Origin: Nymphaea colorata
Taxonomy: Eukaryota; Streptophyta; Magnoliopsida; Nymphaeales; Nymphaeaceae
Direction of reading: 5' to 3'
Length of the DNA stretch: 64,000 nt
NCBI RefSeq assembly: GCF_008831285.2
Contig: NC_045146.1
Coordinates: 14,873,149 to 14,937,148, forward strand
Positions 23,501-35,259 of the stretch are shown here, in pieces. A model generated the notes under the pieces. The model searched no databases, was not told where the DNA came from, and saw only the letters and a program-made list of their open reading frames with translations. A program made the position numbers and the translations under genes. The number at the start of each line of letters is the position of its first letter. Within the stretch, counting starts at the first letter, position 1.

Positions 23501-26206
23501 TTGATGTATAAAGTTAAATATTTCATTGATGGCATTTCCATTACATGTCCGTTTCTTCTTGGTTCCATGTGGTTGTGTTCCATGTCTTTTACAAGCACTT
23601 TTCAAGGAAATTGACAGACATCTTCCAGTTCTTTTCTGTTGGTTTTTCTTCGAAAGTTTTCATATATTATTCTTATGGCAATGGTTCTTGCTTTATCTGC
23701 ATCCCTTTGTGAGAATGTCTTCCATTCCCTATGTTAACCCCCCTCCCCCCCCCAAAAAAAAAAAATTATTGGTTCCAGGATGAGAGGTGTTCAAAGTTGA
23801 AGATCTACCCAATCCTTCAAAAGGTAAACTAGTGAGAATAATCTTATCGCAGTTTGAGTGAATTATTTGTTGGCTTCATCATTCATGCCTAAAGGTGTCT
23901 TTCATGAGATTGAATTTCCATTTTGGGCACTTTTTTAGGTATATCTAGAGAGAATATTGCGAAAGCCAGAAATTGATGCTTTTGCTGAAGAACTAAAGGC
24001 TCATCAGGTGGTGTATTCTCTCCCTCGCCAAAGTCTTTTGGAAGAGCGATGATTAGTTGGATGCATTTTTAGAATTTTATTTTGTTTTTTCAACAGAAAG
24101 CTCTTTTGCCTGATAATTTCACTGTGCTGGATCGTGCTATGATTGAACATAATCTTTTGAGCGCAAGCAAGCTCTATACAAATATAAGGTTTTTGTTAAA
24201 TTTGACCATCTTACTGATTCTGTTTGAAGCTTCACCTTAGTTTATTCTTATGCTTAAGTTCTAAGTTTCTAACTGCTCCAGCTTTGAAGAGCTTGGCCAG
24301 CTACTTGGGATTGCTCCTCAAAAGGTACACATGGATGTCTGCTTTGATGTTTTTATTTTATCTTGTTAATGGAGTTGGACAATGTTGGAATGGCTTTTGA
24401 TACTAATGTGATACTTTTTGGAGGATTAAGTTAGCCACAGTGTGTCTGGAACAGAACATTTTCCCAGTTTCTAATGTTTTTTTGGTGACAATTTTATAAT
24501 TGCTGGCTGAGTTGTTCCATGAGTCAACTGTTAAATCCTAGTGGGGGTGCACTGGAAATAAAATATTAAAAGTACTTAGTTGATCAACAATAAATATTTG
24601 ATGCAAACTATTGGCTATGTCTTCAGCTATTTACGCATGATAAGTTAGAAGGGCAATTTTTCTCTTGTTGCAAAACAGTGGTCTATGGTTTGATGGGAAA
24701 GCATTAAATTTGAGCAATATGGATGGCGCTTCAAGCCTTCAAGTAGTATCAGTTCTGTGTTTTTTGTAGGTTTTGTTCGTGGAACTATGAGACATGGTTC
24801 AACAACGACTAATTTATAGTCCATGCTTTATTAGTAACTGGCCTGAGGTTAGTTCCTCTCGTTACTAATTTAAGTACTCTATAAAAATTGGCTATAAGGC
24901 TCCAAAAGGAACCATTCTTTGATGGAGTCCATTCTTGTGGCCATCAGATCATCGTTCTGGATGTAGGCCCTCAAGCACCTTAGTGGCTTTTACCCACTAG
25001 TTCATAATATGCAGGGTAAATAGTGAATTTGGTAACATGCTTGTACTATTTTTTTCCCAGTGATGTGACAATTTTGGGATGGAAGAGATGACATCATTGG
25101 CTGTCAAATAGTACGAGACATTTTATAGAGGTTTTCTTGGATTCTCGGGTTATACATGATTTTACAGGGATTTGCCATTTGGAAAAAGGTTAACGTTTGA
25201 TTTTGCTTTCTTTTCAATAATGTGTTTTGACACTTTCGTTGGGTCCTTTTTCTTGCTGGAGTTTACTGATGCCGTGAGCATTAATAGAATTACTTTTGAA
25301 GTATTTAATGTTACTTTGACCTCATCATCCTGAGAAATTTTGTTCATTCTGACAAAAGGTTTCTGGTTCTCAGATAAATGAAGTGTTCAAAAACCTTATA
25401 TGGGTTTAGTACTTGATAGCTGTTGTTTCTCTCCATCAGAAACCGACTCTTAGGATAAAAGTTTGTGATGGTTTGATTCCAAGAAGCTTTTTTTAATGAC
25501 GTTTATACTGACCACAGGCCGAGAAGATAGCATCAAAGATGATATATGAAGATAGAATGAGAGGTTCTATTGATCAGGTATACACTTTACTGTCCTCATC
25601 AAGGTAGCCTAGTTCTATTTGAGAGGTCAACATTTTTCAAAATGGAAGTTGTATTGGAATTCCTCATTCACGACTGCTGAAGGAAGAGACTATGTTATTG
25701 ACGTAATGTACATCTTAAATTTGAATTGCCACCGCATGCATCCATGACTTGGAACGTTTCCAGTGGCTTGCATCTGGCAAGTGGTTGGGAGCCGTATGTG
25801 AAGATATCATACCTCATAGCAAATTGTGCTTTGCTTCGCTTGTCATGTTGAATGTGTCCTGCGCCATCTAATTGCTTTTACCCGAGCTGAAATCTTTTAA
25901 TCTACAAATGTACCTCGCCTATTCGAGTCAGCATCTTAATATTTTATGGATATAATTATGCCATCTATTGAACCGGTCTTGCAGGTTGAGTCAGTCATTC
26001 ACTTCGAGGATGATACAGAAGAGCTGCAACAGTGGGATCAGCAGGTTGGTTGTATTAGCTGAAATAACATGACGCCTGTGGCTCTATTAAAGAATTGCGT
26101 TTGATTTCTTTTGGTGAATTGGCATTTGCAGATTGTTGGAGTGTGTCAGGCCTTAAATGATATTCTTGATAGGATGGCGAAAAAGGGTCTCAATGTAGCA
26201 GTCTGA
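17553..26206 (+). CDS. CSN4: COP9 signalosome complex subunit 4, 14 exons
   Basis: CSN4 is a core subunit of the eight-subunit COP9 signalosome, which removes NEDD8/RUB from cullin-RING ubiquitin ligases through CSN5. In plants its loss gives the cop/det/fus seedling phenotype. Exons: 17553-17682, 17779-17930, 20733-20836, 20946-21006, 21083-21175, 21411-21511, 22966-23074, 23779-23823, 23939-24007, 24097-24188, 24282-24324, 25518-25577, 25985-26044, 26132-26206. All introns are GT-AG, all phases close, and the product is 397 aa, the same length as Arabidopsis CSN4. The N-terminal helical repeats include [20 protein letters not shown] and [20 protein letters not shown]. The PCI domain occupies roughly residues 190-360, with [18 protein letters not shown] and [20 protein letters not shown]. 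The C-terminal helix is [16 protein letters not shown]. The start is the first in-frame ATG and matches the family N-terminus. Intron 2 is the largest (2.8 kb). One change from Arabidopsis is Asp for Gly in RYYDISQIE. Confidence 0.97.
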
Positions 26207-28273
26207 GTTGTTTATGGCGCAGAATTTACAACTGGCATATGTCCCTTTTGGAAGGCGTGAATCGGTGTTGTATTAGCTTTCATTGTCTCAAGCCTTCGCA
26301 TCCCTTTCCTTCGATATCATTTTTCTAGGTTGGAAATTGACAGTTTTGGCGTTTTCTCTTTGAAGCGCATAAGAAGTTTCTCACATGATGGTTTACTTGT
26401 GGGGGGTTGGGAAGAGCCGGCAGCACATCAAACAAACAGCACATTGCTTCTCGAATGTTTTAGTAGTCCTTGTTTTTGAACTTCAGGTGTATCTAGCTTT
26501 TTTAAAAATCAAACAATGAAAATAGATGGCGTGGGTTTGATCGAAGTTATCAGGTCACGTAGGATGTTATGCCGCTTATCAACTTTATGTTGGCAGTGAT
26601 TTTGAGGAGATAGAAAGTTGAAGGAAAGGCTTTCTGCCCCAAATAGTTATATTAAGGATAAAAACTTGCCAAGCGCCAAATGGTTGTAACAAAGTTTTAG
26701 CAAATGGATATATACATAATCTAATGCAGTGGTGGCTTCAGTACAGTAATGTCCACACTAGGCCTTCCAAAAGATACTGCATTATTAAGGGGGTGCTGCT
26801 GCATGCTATTCACTGAGCCAAACAATGCAAAAACATATAACAACATTGTTTGAAAAATCACAAACAAAACTATAAATGCAAAGATAAAACTATGGAGCCG
26901 GAAAATTTCTCATCTTTCTTCTGTTCTTGGAAATGGGTAATCATTTGCTTCACAAACACTGCCACCGACCAGCTGCCTCTCTCTTTGTTCCCATGTCGGC
27001 GAGTTCGTAAAAGACGGTTCTACTACTCCGAATCATGACCACTCTCGCACCACTCACGGCCTCTTCCCCCATCACTTCCTTTTCCTCAAATTCCTCCATT
27101 CGAGGAATAGGATGCCTCCAAAAAAACAATCTTGCTCACCTTCCAAAATTCAGTAAATGCGAACCACTTGATTCTCTCCCATCCGACTTTATTCTCTCCC
27201 ATCCGGCTTGTGGAGAGACAGCAGGCCCTCTCTCGTCGGCCTTTTTCTTGTCCAGCCCTCTCCCTTTCCGACGGGAGGGGCCGGCAGTCACCCTCCTCGT
27301 GCACGACGAATTGTTCGGAACAGAAGCAGCGCGCTACTGTAATGTTAGCAGGGTATTTTTTTGTCATAAAAAAGGAAAACATTTCCCATCCATCTCCATA
27401 AACGGATGGTGGTCACGTGTGAATAGATATCAAACATTAGGGTTCTCTTTGTTCATTTCTAAACCTTGAGGGACTCTTTGTTGTTTTGTAATTTTTTCTT
27501 GAAAAATTCATGCTTCTTAAATGCGTTCTATTTTTTTTCTATCTGACAGGATTTATCAGGAATTTCGGAAATATGAGCCTTGTATTGGAGATTAAGCTGA
27601 ACCTTTGACTTTTAAGTGAAAGTTTCTTTTCCTATGCTGTCATTTGAGACAGGTTTAACAATTCTTATTTTTTTGATAATGTGATACTCGAAACAAGGAC
27701 TACAAGGGCGAAGTTCATAGTCAATATGTACGCTTGACTGATATTTATTTTTTCAGCCGTGTAAGACATTGTTCGAAACGACATTCATGTGCAAGAAGCT
27801 GTTTAATCTACATCAGATTCGCAAGTCCGCAAATTGATGTCCAAACATGAATAGAGAAATGTGAAACATGCATATGAGAATGACAATCCCAAGTTATACC
27901 TTCAAGACTGTATTGTGCAATTTGAGAGACAGAGGGCAGTGCTCCTCACCGACGCTCTCTTGGAATATGATTTTTAGATTTATGAAAACTAAGATATCTG
28001 TTTTTTTGGCTTGCTGAAGTTGTTTATTATGAATCCAACTGGATGAACACAGTCGAAATGACCAAAATTAGGAGAATGTTAAAAAAGATGAAAACTTATA
28101 TAAATTGAATTTCATCAAGTGACAAAAAAAGTAAAAAGGGCTTTCTTGTATATCATACTTTTGGGCATCATCAGCTTTTCTCTCATCTCTTTCTCTCTTG
28201 TTGTTATTGTAACTGAAGGACTTCTTGTCCCCAAATTTTAATATTGATTCCAATTTTATCGGCTTATCTCTCT

Positions 28274-28303
28274 CACACATACACATAAAGATGTGTATGT
28301 GTG
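28274..28303. repeat. Perfect 13-bp hairpin of CA/TG repeats
   Basis: CACACATACACAT at 28274-28286 is followed after AAAG by its exact reverse complement at 28291-28303. It most likely arose from microsatellite expansion; it is not followed by terminator-like context relevant to this genome. Confidence 0.6.
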
Positions 28304-28863
28304 TGAGTGTACACCAGAAACAAAAACCATACTACATAGAAAGGATTATTGATGCATTTTTATACGTATAGTGAAACCTTAAAAAGTTTATGAGTATAGC
28401 ATGCAACGAGCCAAACAGTAATTTCAAATTCCCTTGGACTTGAACTCATTTATGAATAAGAATATCATATCCACTTAGGTCCTGATGCAGCACAAAATAT
28501 TAAAAATAATAGGAATGAAGCGGCCTTACGGTTGTGGGTTGTTAAGTTTCTGCTTAAAAAAAAATATATATATACACAATTTATTTATTCATGTATTGTA
28601 TTTATATTTAAATGTCAAATTCGTATGGACCTCGGGCTCTGATTCGAATGCTAAACGGCACACCGAAAGTCAGATCTCATTTTGTTTATCCAGATCATTG
28701 ATTTCTGATTTTGATTGGATAAATCCACCGCTGAAGCTCCAGTATATGTACACGCTTAACAAGTCTGTAATTACAGAGATCCGAAGATCCGCACTGGCAC
28801 TCTGTTCTACTGGATACCCATTTTCTGGCCGTCTATCTCACTCTTAAGTTTTGAAGTGGACGG

Positions 28864-28872
28864 TTAGGGTTT
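28864..28872 (+). promoter_or_regulatory. Telo-box upstream of the SPT small-subunit gene
   Basis: TTAGGGTTT (AAACCCTAA on the other strand) lies 182 bases upstream of the start codon at 29054. It precedes two CT microsatellites (about 28921-28939 and 28984-29003) that probably fall in or near the 5' leader. Telo-boxes are common near the start of broadly expressed plant genes. Confidence 0.4.
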
Positions 28873-29053
28873 TGTTGTATTTTTCCCCCAAAACTACCCT
28901 CGAGCAGACCCCGGGAATTCCCTCTCTCTCTCTCTCTTTCGCTGGTAGCCTTCATACGACTTTCGACGACGCTTCCCTGCTGATCTCTCTCTCTCTCTCT
29001 CCCCCTCTTCCTCTCCGACTATTCCCTGTGAATTGCAACGAAAGGAAATAAGG

Positions 29054-29709
29054 ATGGGTTGCGGAATCATCACGTACGTGCAGAGGAAGATCTACTTGTA
29101 CAATGTCACCTTCGGCCTTTACATGCTCGATTGGTGGGAACGCTACCTCTTCAGTATCCTTTCTTCTTCTTCCTCGAATTCGCAGATCTTCCTTTGTGGA
29201 GATAGGGATAAAATATTAACCTGAACAGGCTGTTTCCCTTTTCGGGGGTTTCCTGCTTCGCGATTGTCTCCTCCTCTTTTTTTGTTCTTGAACGTGGTTT
29301 GGTCTATGAAGGAGGTTTCAGAGCCTCAACCATCTATGTTCTTGAATTTTTTGTAGTTTGAATCTAACAAATTCATCACGAACTTGGTTGGTGTAGAGAT
29401 CCGAGCGGCAGTGCCTTTATGTATTATTACTAACCTGTGTAAGATACTCTTGATCTTTCGGGGGCATACTCTTCCCAATTGTTTACTGTGGTCGAATTGA
29501 TTCTGATCTTTATGGGTTTCTCCGGTTTATCAAATCCGCCTTCTGGTTCTGAAAATCCCGTTACTTGCAATTTCGATGTTTATTCGTTGTTTTTTGGTTA
29601 AAATAGATCTACGTGGATCCTTAACATTCTAGACACATTAATCGTGGTTCTCCTGTGGTTTATCTGTTACAATGGATCACGCTCCGCTGCAGAACTTTAC
29701 AGAAGGTAA
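29054..29709 (+). CDS. ssSPT: Small subunit of serine palmitoyltransferase (ssSPT-like), 2 exons
   Basis: Small SPT subunits bind the LCB1/LCB2 heterodimer in the ER membrane. They raise its activity in the first step of sphingolipid synthesis, serine plus palmitoyl-CoA to 3-ketosphinganine. Exon 1 is 29054-29153 and exon 2 is 29633-29709. The GT-AG intron splits the Asn codon in YLFNTLIVV, and the spliced product is 58 aa, close to the 56 aa of Arabidopsis ssSPTs. The family signature VQRKIYLYNVTFGLYMLDWW followed by ERYLFN is present at about residues 9-34. A single membrane segment, TLIVVLLWFICYNG, follows at 35-48, then a short basic tail ending ELYRR. The extra N-terminal residues MGCGIITY replace the MNW-type start of Arabidopsis, but no in-frame ATG lies between. 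Without splicing the frame would stop at 29224, so the intron is needed for the conserved C-terminus. Confidence 0.93.
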
Positions 29710-32700
29710 CTTTAATAGCTGTTGAAAATATTGCTGACATACGAATACATGGAAAATGTGATGGTTTGAACCATGATACTTATAGTGGTGCACGCGCATG
29801 ATTCCTTCGTTCTGGACGTAGACGCTAGTAGATACAATCATCAGAATGAGATTCAACTCTCGAGTTCTCAATAATTTAGGGCTAATTCATGAACAGAATG
29901 ATTCAATATGGTCTAAAAGTGCCTAAGAGATTAAGTTGGACTCAATTTTTATTCATGAAAATGTTAATTTAGATACCAGGTCTCTGTAGATCAGGATTTT
30001 CTGTCAAAGTACATTTCTCACACGTGTGCCTACACACATGACACACATTGCACAGCAAATCCAGGCGTCTCAGGTATCTTAGGTAGCTGTGAACCTTGAT
30101 GACTGCTAGTTTCTAGCATGAAATATGGCCGATGCAGTTTCATCTGATAGAAAGTTTAGCATTGTGGAAGAAGAAGAAACTAAAGTATCGAGATCTCCAC
30201 TTGTAGTATTTCAATTTCTATGGATCTGACATTCTTATGGACACCAGAATTGCATACTTAGTAACCCGTTTGAAACTTTTGAAATGGTAACCGTTTGTCA
30301 AAGGTTGGCTGTGATCTTTGGCAAATTTTATTGATGGTGATGATCATGTGTACATGCATGTACTAGTTTTTATAAATTGCATCTTCTTCTGATTCTTTTT
30401 AGCATTTAATGGTAAACTTGCTTTCTATTTATATGTGATCATCACATTATTGTTATGCACATGTTTCTTCAACCTTGATAGGAGGCAGCTTAGTTGCCAA
30501 TGGCAGCTTGTAGAGCATGTGCCTGTGACCTGCAACTCAGATTAGGATAACCATATATTCTTCATTGATCTTCTTGTTCTTGCTATTCTAATTTATATGA
30601 GTATTCTAAAGTTAATTCTACACATTCTGGACTGTGGACTAGTGGCATTCTTGTTGAAGTATCTTGTTTTCAGCTTTCTTGGCAGGCATTAGGTCTACCA
30701 GAAATTTTGAAGATTATATGTGCAGGCCTATCAGGTGATAACCAATCCTTCAAATTGTTCTCACCTCCTGTTGTATATAGTCTTGTGTCTTTGTTGAAGT
30801 AAATTGACAGTGTATATCTATCTCGTGTCTGGTTTGTTGTTGCCTTCTAAATAATGAAATACAGGATATATGAGTTTTATTCATAAACGTCAGTGCATTT
30901 GAAATATGAAATTTGTCTTTGTCTGAAATAATTTGGTAGTTCGACTACTGGCATGTGATATATATCTATTCCGTCCATATCTGTTTTAAAAAGAGGTCAC
31001 ATCAGAGATTATTTGGACAGAGCTCTGTAACGTTGTCCTGGACCTAAATGTATATGGCTGTACAAATGACGAAAATAGTAAGTTGAAACATGCCCAGGCA
31101 TCTAATGAAATGGACTAGAATAATTGGGTGCAGAGGGATCTATTTATAGTTGGATTTGCATGACTCCAGAAGCTCCTCACATATATCTCCTCTTTCTTTC
31201 TTTTTTGTTTTCCCTTTCTCCTTCAGTGGTGGGGGTGAGGCTCAATATGAATTTAGTCTATATATATATTTCCATCCTTAATTGTTGAAGTTATATAGGA
31301 GTTCTTGCTGCTGCTGTCTGCATCTTCACTACCAATTGGTATCCTAAGAAAGAGGTGGGCCCTGTTTGCTAAAAATGAATTTCCTTGTGTTGCAAAATTT
31401 GCTAAGCATGTTTTAGATATTTTTTTATTTTGACCATTTTTTTAGACTACCTTGAAACTTGTGAACTTAAAAGATCTTTGTAGGAACTATGAACCGATGT
31501 GCTGTTTGGCAGAATGGGTCAGTCACCAACTCAATAATGGTAGCTTTTACACAATTATGACTTATTTCAATTGCAGAAATTGTTGCTACTTTCGATTGTC
31601 CTGTTTGTTCTTAAGTTAAGAACCTAAAACTAAAAGTCTTCCTTTTCTAGCTAATCTCTAGAGATATTAGTCTGTTAAGATTCTTGATTAGCTTTCCTTT
31701 CTAATCTGCTTCATTTTGTTAATGTTTGATTGTGCTTTCTCATCTTTTACTGATGTTAGCTAGCTTTAGAAATTTGCACATCTTAGGTTCCATCTGTATG
31801 CTGCGACATGATTAGAACGACTTGTTTGCTAATATATGCGTGAAGCCAGTAATTTATGTAGCAATGCAATAGTCATATATCATTATCATCTTGCAGTTTT
31901 CTACAAATTTTCCCTGCATTTTTGTCTTTAAATATGTAACAATCCACTTGAAACCCATGTTATCCATGTCGTATGAGGTGGAGGCGATGTCGGATATGTA
32001 TCATATAGGCCTGCAAAACCTGTGTATCATATAGGATTCTATTTATTTTATGTAGACATTTTTTTATTTTCTCAATGTGTTGTTAACATATTATGGCTTA
32101 TGAATGATGAATCAAAATGTTTATTACATGTATGATGAGTTTTTTATTCAAACCCATTTTTCATGATTTTTATGATTTTTCTGAAATTTTTCTATTTTTA
32201 TTCTTTTTATATAAGATAAAAAATAAAATCTACAATACATTTACAATATATTACAATATGTTATGATATAACATATAGGACCGCCCTGTCGATACATGTT
32301 ACAATATGCCTTTTACAACATTGGTTGAAACCATTCTTGCAAGGTGTCGGGAATCCTTTTTGAACGTAGTAAAATCATTCTGCTGACTGTGATGTGCTTC
32401 TCGTTTCTTATTTTTGTGAAAAAATGTGTCTAATCCTGCATGTTTAAGCATTGTTCTCTATCCTAAAACATATTGTCCTGACATTTTTCTTTAAAGGCAT
32501 CTAAACTATGTTATCAAAGGTAGCAACACCTGGGGGTTAATCACTTGATAATACTTTTCCAAGAGTATGTTCTAAGTATGTTGTCTTCTTTAAGATGCAC
32601 TATAAATGGAAAATTTGCCTTCTTTTCTCTGTTAATCATACAGAAGATGTATGAATTTGCCAGTAGTAGAGGCACCTTTTGCTATTCTGTGTTTGTGTGG

Positions 32701-33560
32701 GAAATATAGTCATTTTTCATGGGAATATAAGCGAAAGTTATTCCTAGTCATCAACTTCTCTTGACTCCTTTGAAGATGGAAGCTTAACTGCTGCCGAGCA
32801 AGATAAAAGCTGTTAACTGGCTAACAACTGACCGCCAAAGTGTTTATTGGGTGGTTCCTTGTAACGTGAAGTAATTCATTATTCAATATGTGTGGACATT
32901 TTTCTTAGTGTGTCATCAGGTATAAGCGAATCACTCCCTCTCTTTGCTGTGGGAATAAATTGTTTTCATCTATCAAATATTTTTCTGGTCCTTCAGTGGT
33001 GAAGCATGTTTAGTTTCTCCATTTCCTGAAGCGTTCAACTTTGTTGTATTCTGAATCAACAGTAGCTTACTGCTGTCTGACTATTGTCGTCCTGCCAGGT
33101 GTACTTCAACCATGTGGGCAACTCAAAGCTTTGTGTTTTGATTTTGTTGTGGAGGGCCATCTCTGGGGTTCTACTAGTAATTTTACCAGCACAGGGTCGA
33201 AGCTTTCATTTTGCTTTTCTGTACTTAGGCATTCTTTAGGTTATGGTATCTATTTAAACTTGTGATGCCCAACAAAGTCTTAGTCTCATTCAATCCGCTT
33301 AAAGGTCAAGCAGCTCTTATATGTGCCAAACCTCTTAATATGTTTGTTACTTTTCACTATTTGGATATTTGATCAGCCACTATTCTGTTAGATGTCTCGT
33401 AGTATTAGTATTGGAATTGATTAAAGGTTCGATAAGATCGTGTTTAGGCCAATCTGAAGCTTCCACTCAGTTGTGCGTCAAAATCTGGAGACCTCGCATT
33501 CTCACTATACAGGAGTTACCCCTCTAGCATTTAATATCCATTTCCTTGTTGCGAGTTCGT
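29710..33560. other. Gene-poor stretch downstream of the SPT small-subunit gene
   Basis: No exon series recognised. It is AT-rich with many T-rich tracts. An exon-like 56-nt segment bounded by AG and GT near 31298-31353 is open in one frame but has no partner exons. Confidence 0.4.
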
Positions 33561-33590
33561 TTCTGGAACAGGGCATTCATACTTCCAGAT

Positions 33591-33760
33591 ACTAGTGTGG
33601 AGATGTATGGAATATTCATAAACTCAGTGCATTATGATGTGCCATTGCATAGGTCACTTTCCGTAGAATGTGAGCTTTACTAGTGTGGAGATGTATGGAA
33701 AATTTATAAACTCGGTGCATTATGGTTTGTTATTGCGCCGAAGAATGTGAGTTCGATCGT
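33591..33760. repeat. Tandem duplication, period about 88 bp
   Basis: Two adjacent copies start with ACTAGTGTGGAGATGTATGG at 33591 and 33679. They stay similar through the AACTC(A/G)GTGCATTATG and AGAATGTGAG blocks, with several substitutions, so the duplication is not recent. Confidence 0.7.
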
Positions 33761-34253
33761 CGACATCATCCTTTACTTGTTTACAACATTGACTCCGTTC
33801 TGTTCCTAGATTGAGTGCACTCTTCATGAGTTCATGTTTACTTACCAAAGAAGTATCCGTCATAGTCGATGAAACGTCGAATCGCGGTAATGTCCTTGCG
33901 CGGTTAATGTGCAACATTCACTCATATATTTAACCATTTCCTCATAATTTGGCTCTTCCATTTGAGAGATATTTTTATACTGAAAAATAAAAATATTTGA
34001 TTGCTGATGATCTGGCTAATTCGTCGATGACATGATAAGTAGGAATCAGCGGCATGCTTGAGCATGAGCCGAACCGGCATCCATCTCACCCAAATTAAGG
34101 GTGCATCTGAAAGTGTAATTGCGTACGAAAATACAGGTTTGAAAAATTTCATGTGAAATATGCCAATATTCATCCTTTCCATAAGAAAAGCTTCTCCAGT
34201 TGCGGAGGATTTTTTTTTTTTAAATTTTGAAGATGAGAAATTCATGTGATGAG

Positions 34254-34254
<1 letters not shown>

Positions 34255-34333
<79 letters not shown>
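34255..34333. repeat. Compound microsatellite (CT)n(TA)n
   Basis: An uninterrupted CT tract at 34255-34282 passes directly into an uninterrupted TA tract to about 34333. It is the longest simple repeat in the window and likely to vary in length between individuals. Confidence 0.95.
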
Positions 34334-34335
<2 letters not shown>

Positions 34336-34872
34336 GACTTTGGTTATTTAGAGTGGCTCAACTTATGGATGATTGAAAGAAAAATAAGGAGAAAAAGGTG
34401 ATGGACAGTTCACACCTTTTCTGTTTGTTTTCAATGAAATAATTTTGTTATTGGAATTTCTCATCGCTGCCAATGTACTGAATATTCATTACAGATGCTT
34501 TCCAATTTACCTTGTTAGGTTATTGACACTTAACACTACCAGTTGAAGAAGGTTGAAAATTTGATATGCAAAATGCCTTCCTATTCGCATGATTATGTAA
34601 CGTCGAGAACGTACCTTGTTTGAACATTTTGACTTGGGGAGTCGACTTGAAGAAGGTCAACCTCTATTAGCATAATTAGGTAACCATATGCTTAAATTTG
34701 CCTTGATGAAATTAAAAGAGAAAATTCACTGCAGACATATTGTCAACTACCAATTTGAGTCTTGCCAAATTCAATGAAAGGTGCCACGTGATGCGGGGCC
34801 TTAAGCAAGCAGACCACTACTTTCGGTTCCTTGTGGTGGCCACCTGATGTTCATTTCATGCATGCCAACAAA

Positions 34873-35228
34873 GGGCAGTTCTTTCTACTTTTCTTCCATG
34901 ACGAAGCCTTTCTTATAAGGGAATCGGATCAGAATAGTACTAAACTTGAATCATATATTTCATCTTATCCAAGTACTGATGAGAATATATTGAGAATCTA
35001 GATGAAAGGATTTCGACTGAGACTCATACAAAGGGGAAACCATGGCAATCTAACAGAGGGCAGTTCTTTCTACTTTTCTTCCATGACAAAGCCTTTTTAT
35101 GAAGGGAATCGGATCAGAATACTACTAAGCTTGAATCATACATTTCATCTTATCAAAGCACTGATGAGAATATATTGACAATCTAGATGAAAGCATTTAT
35201 ACAAAGGGGAACGTGGCAATCTAACCTG
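34873..35228. repeat. Tandem duplication, period 185 bp
   Basis: GGGCAGTTCTTTCTACTTTT starts both copies (34873 and 35058). Similarity continues through GGGAATCGGATCAGAATA, CTTGAATCATA and the final GGCAATCTAAC block. The second copy has small deletions near its end. A short CT microsatellite follows at about 35230-35250. No coding function is evident. Confidence 0.8.
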
Positions 35229-35259
35229 CCTCTCTCTCTCTCTCTCTCTCAGAATAGTG

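Larger units (their letters stand above)
26207..29053. other. Intergenic region between CSN4 and the SPT small-subunit gene
   Basis: The left part is the CSN4 3' flank. At 27035-27469 an ATG opens 144 codons beginning MTTLAPLTASSPITSFSSNS, whose Ser/Thr-rich, acid-poor start resembles a chloroplast transit peptide. I do not recognise the rest and find no following exons, so it could be an orphan, a decayed gene or chance. The right part (about 28.8-29.05 kb) is the promoter and CT-rich leader of the next gene. Confidence 0.4.

Noticed and set aside
31290-31360. Exon-like segment bounded by AG and GT, coding for a short hydrophobic stretch
   Set aside because: Open in several frames, only 56 nt, weak donor, and no partner exons or family match.
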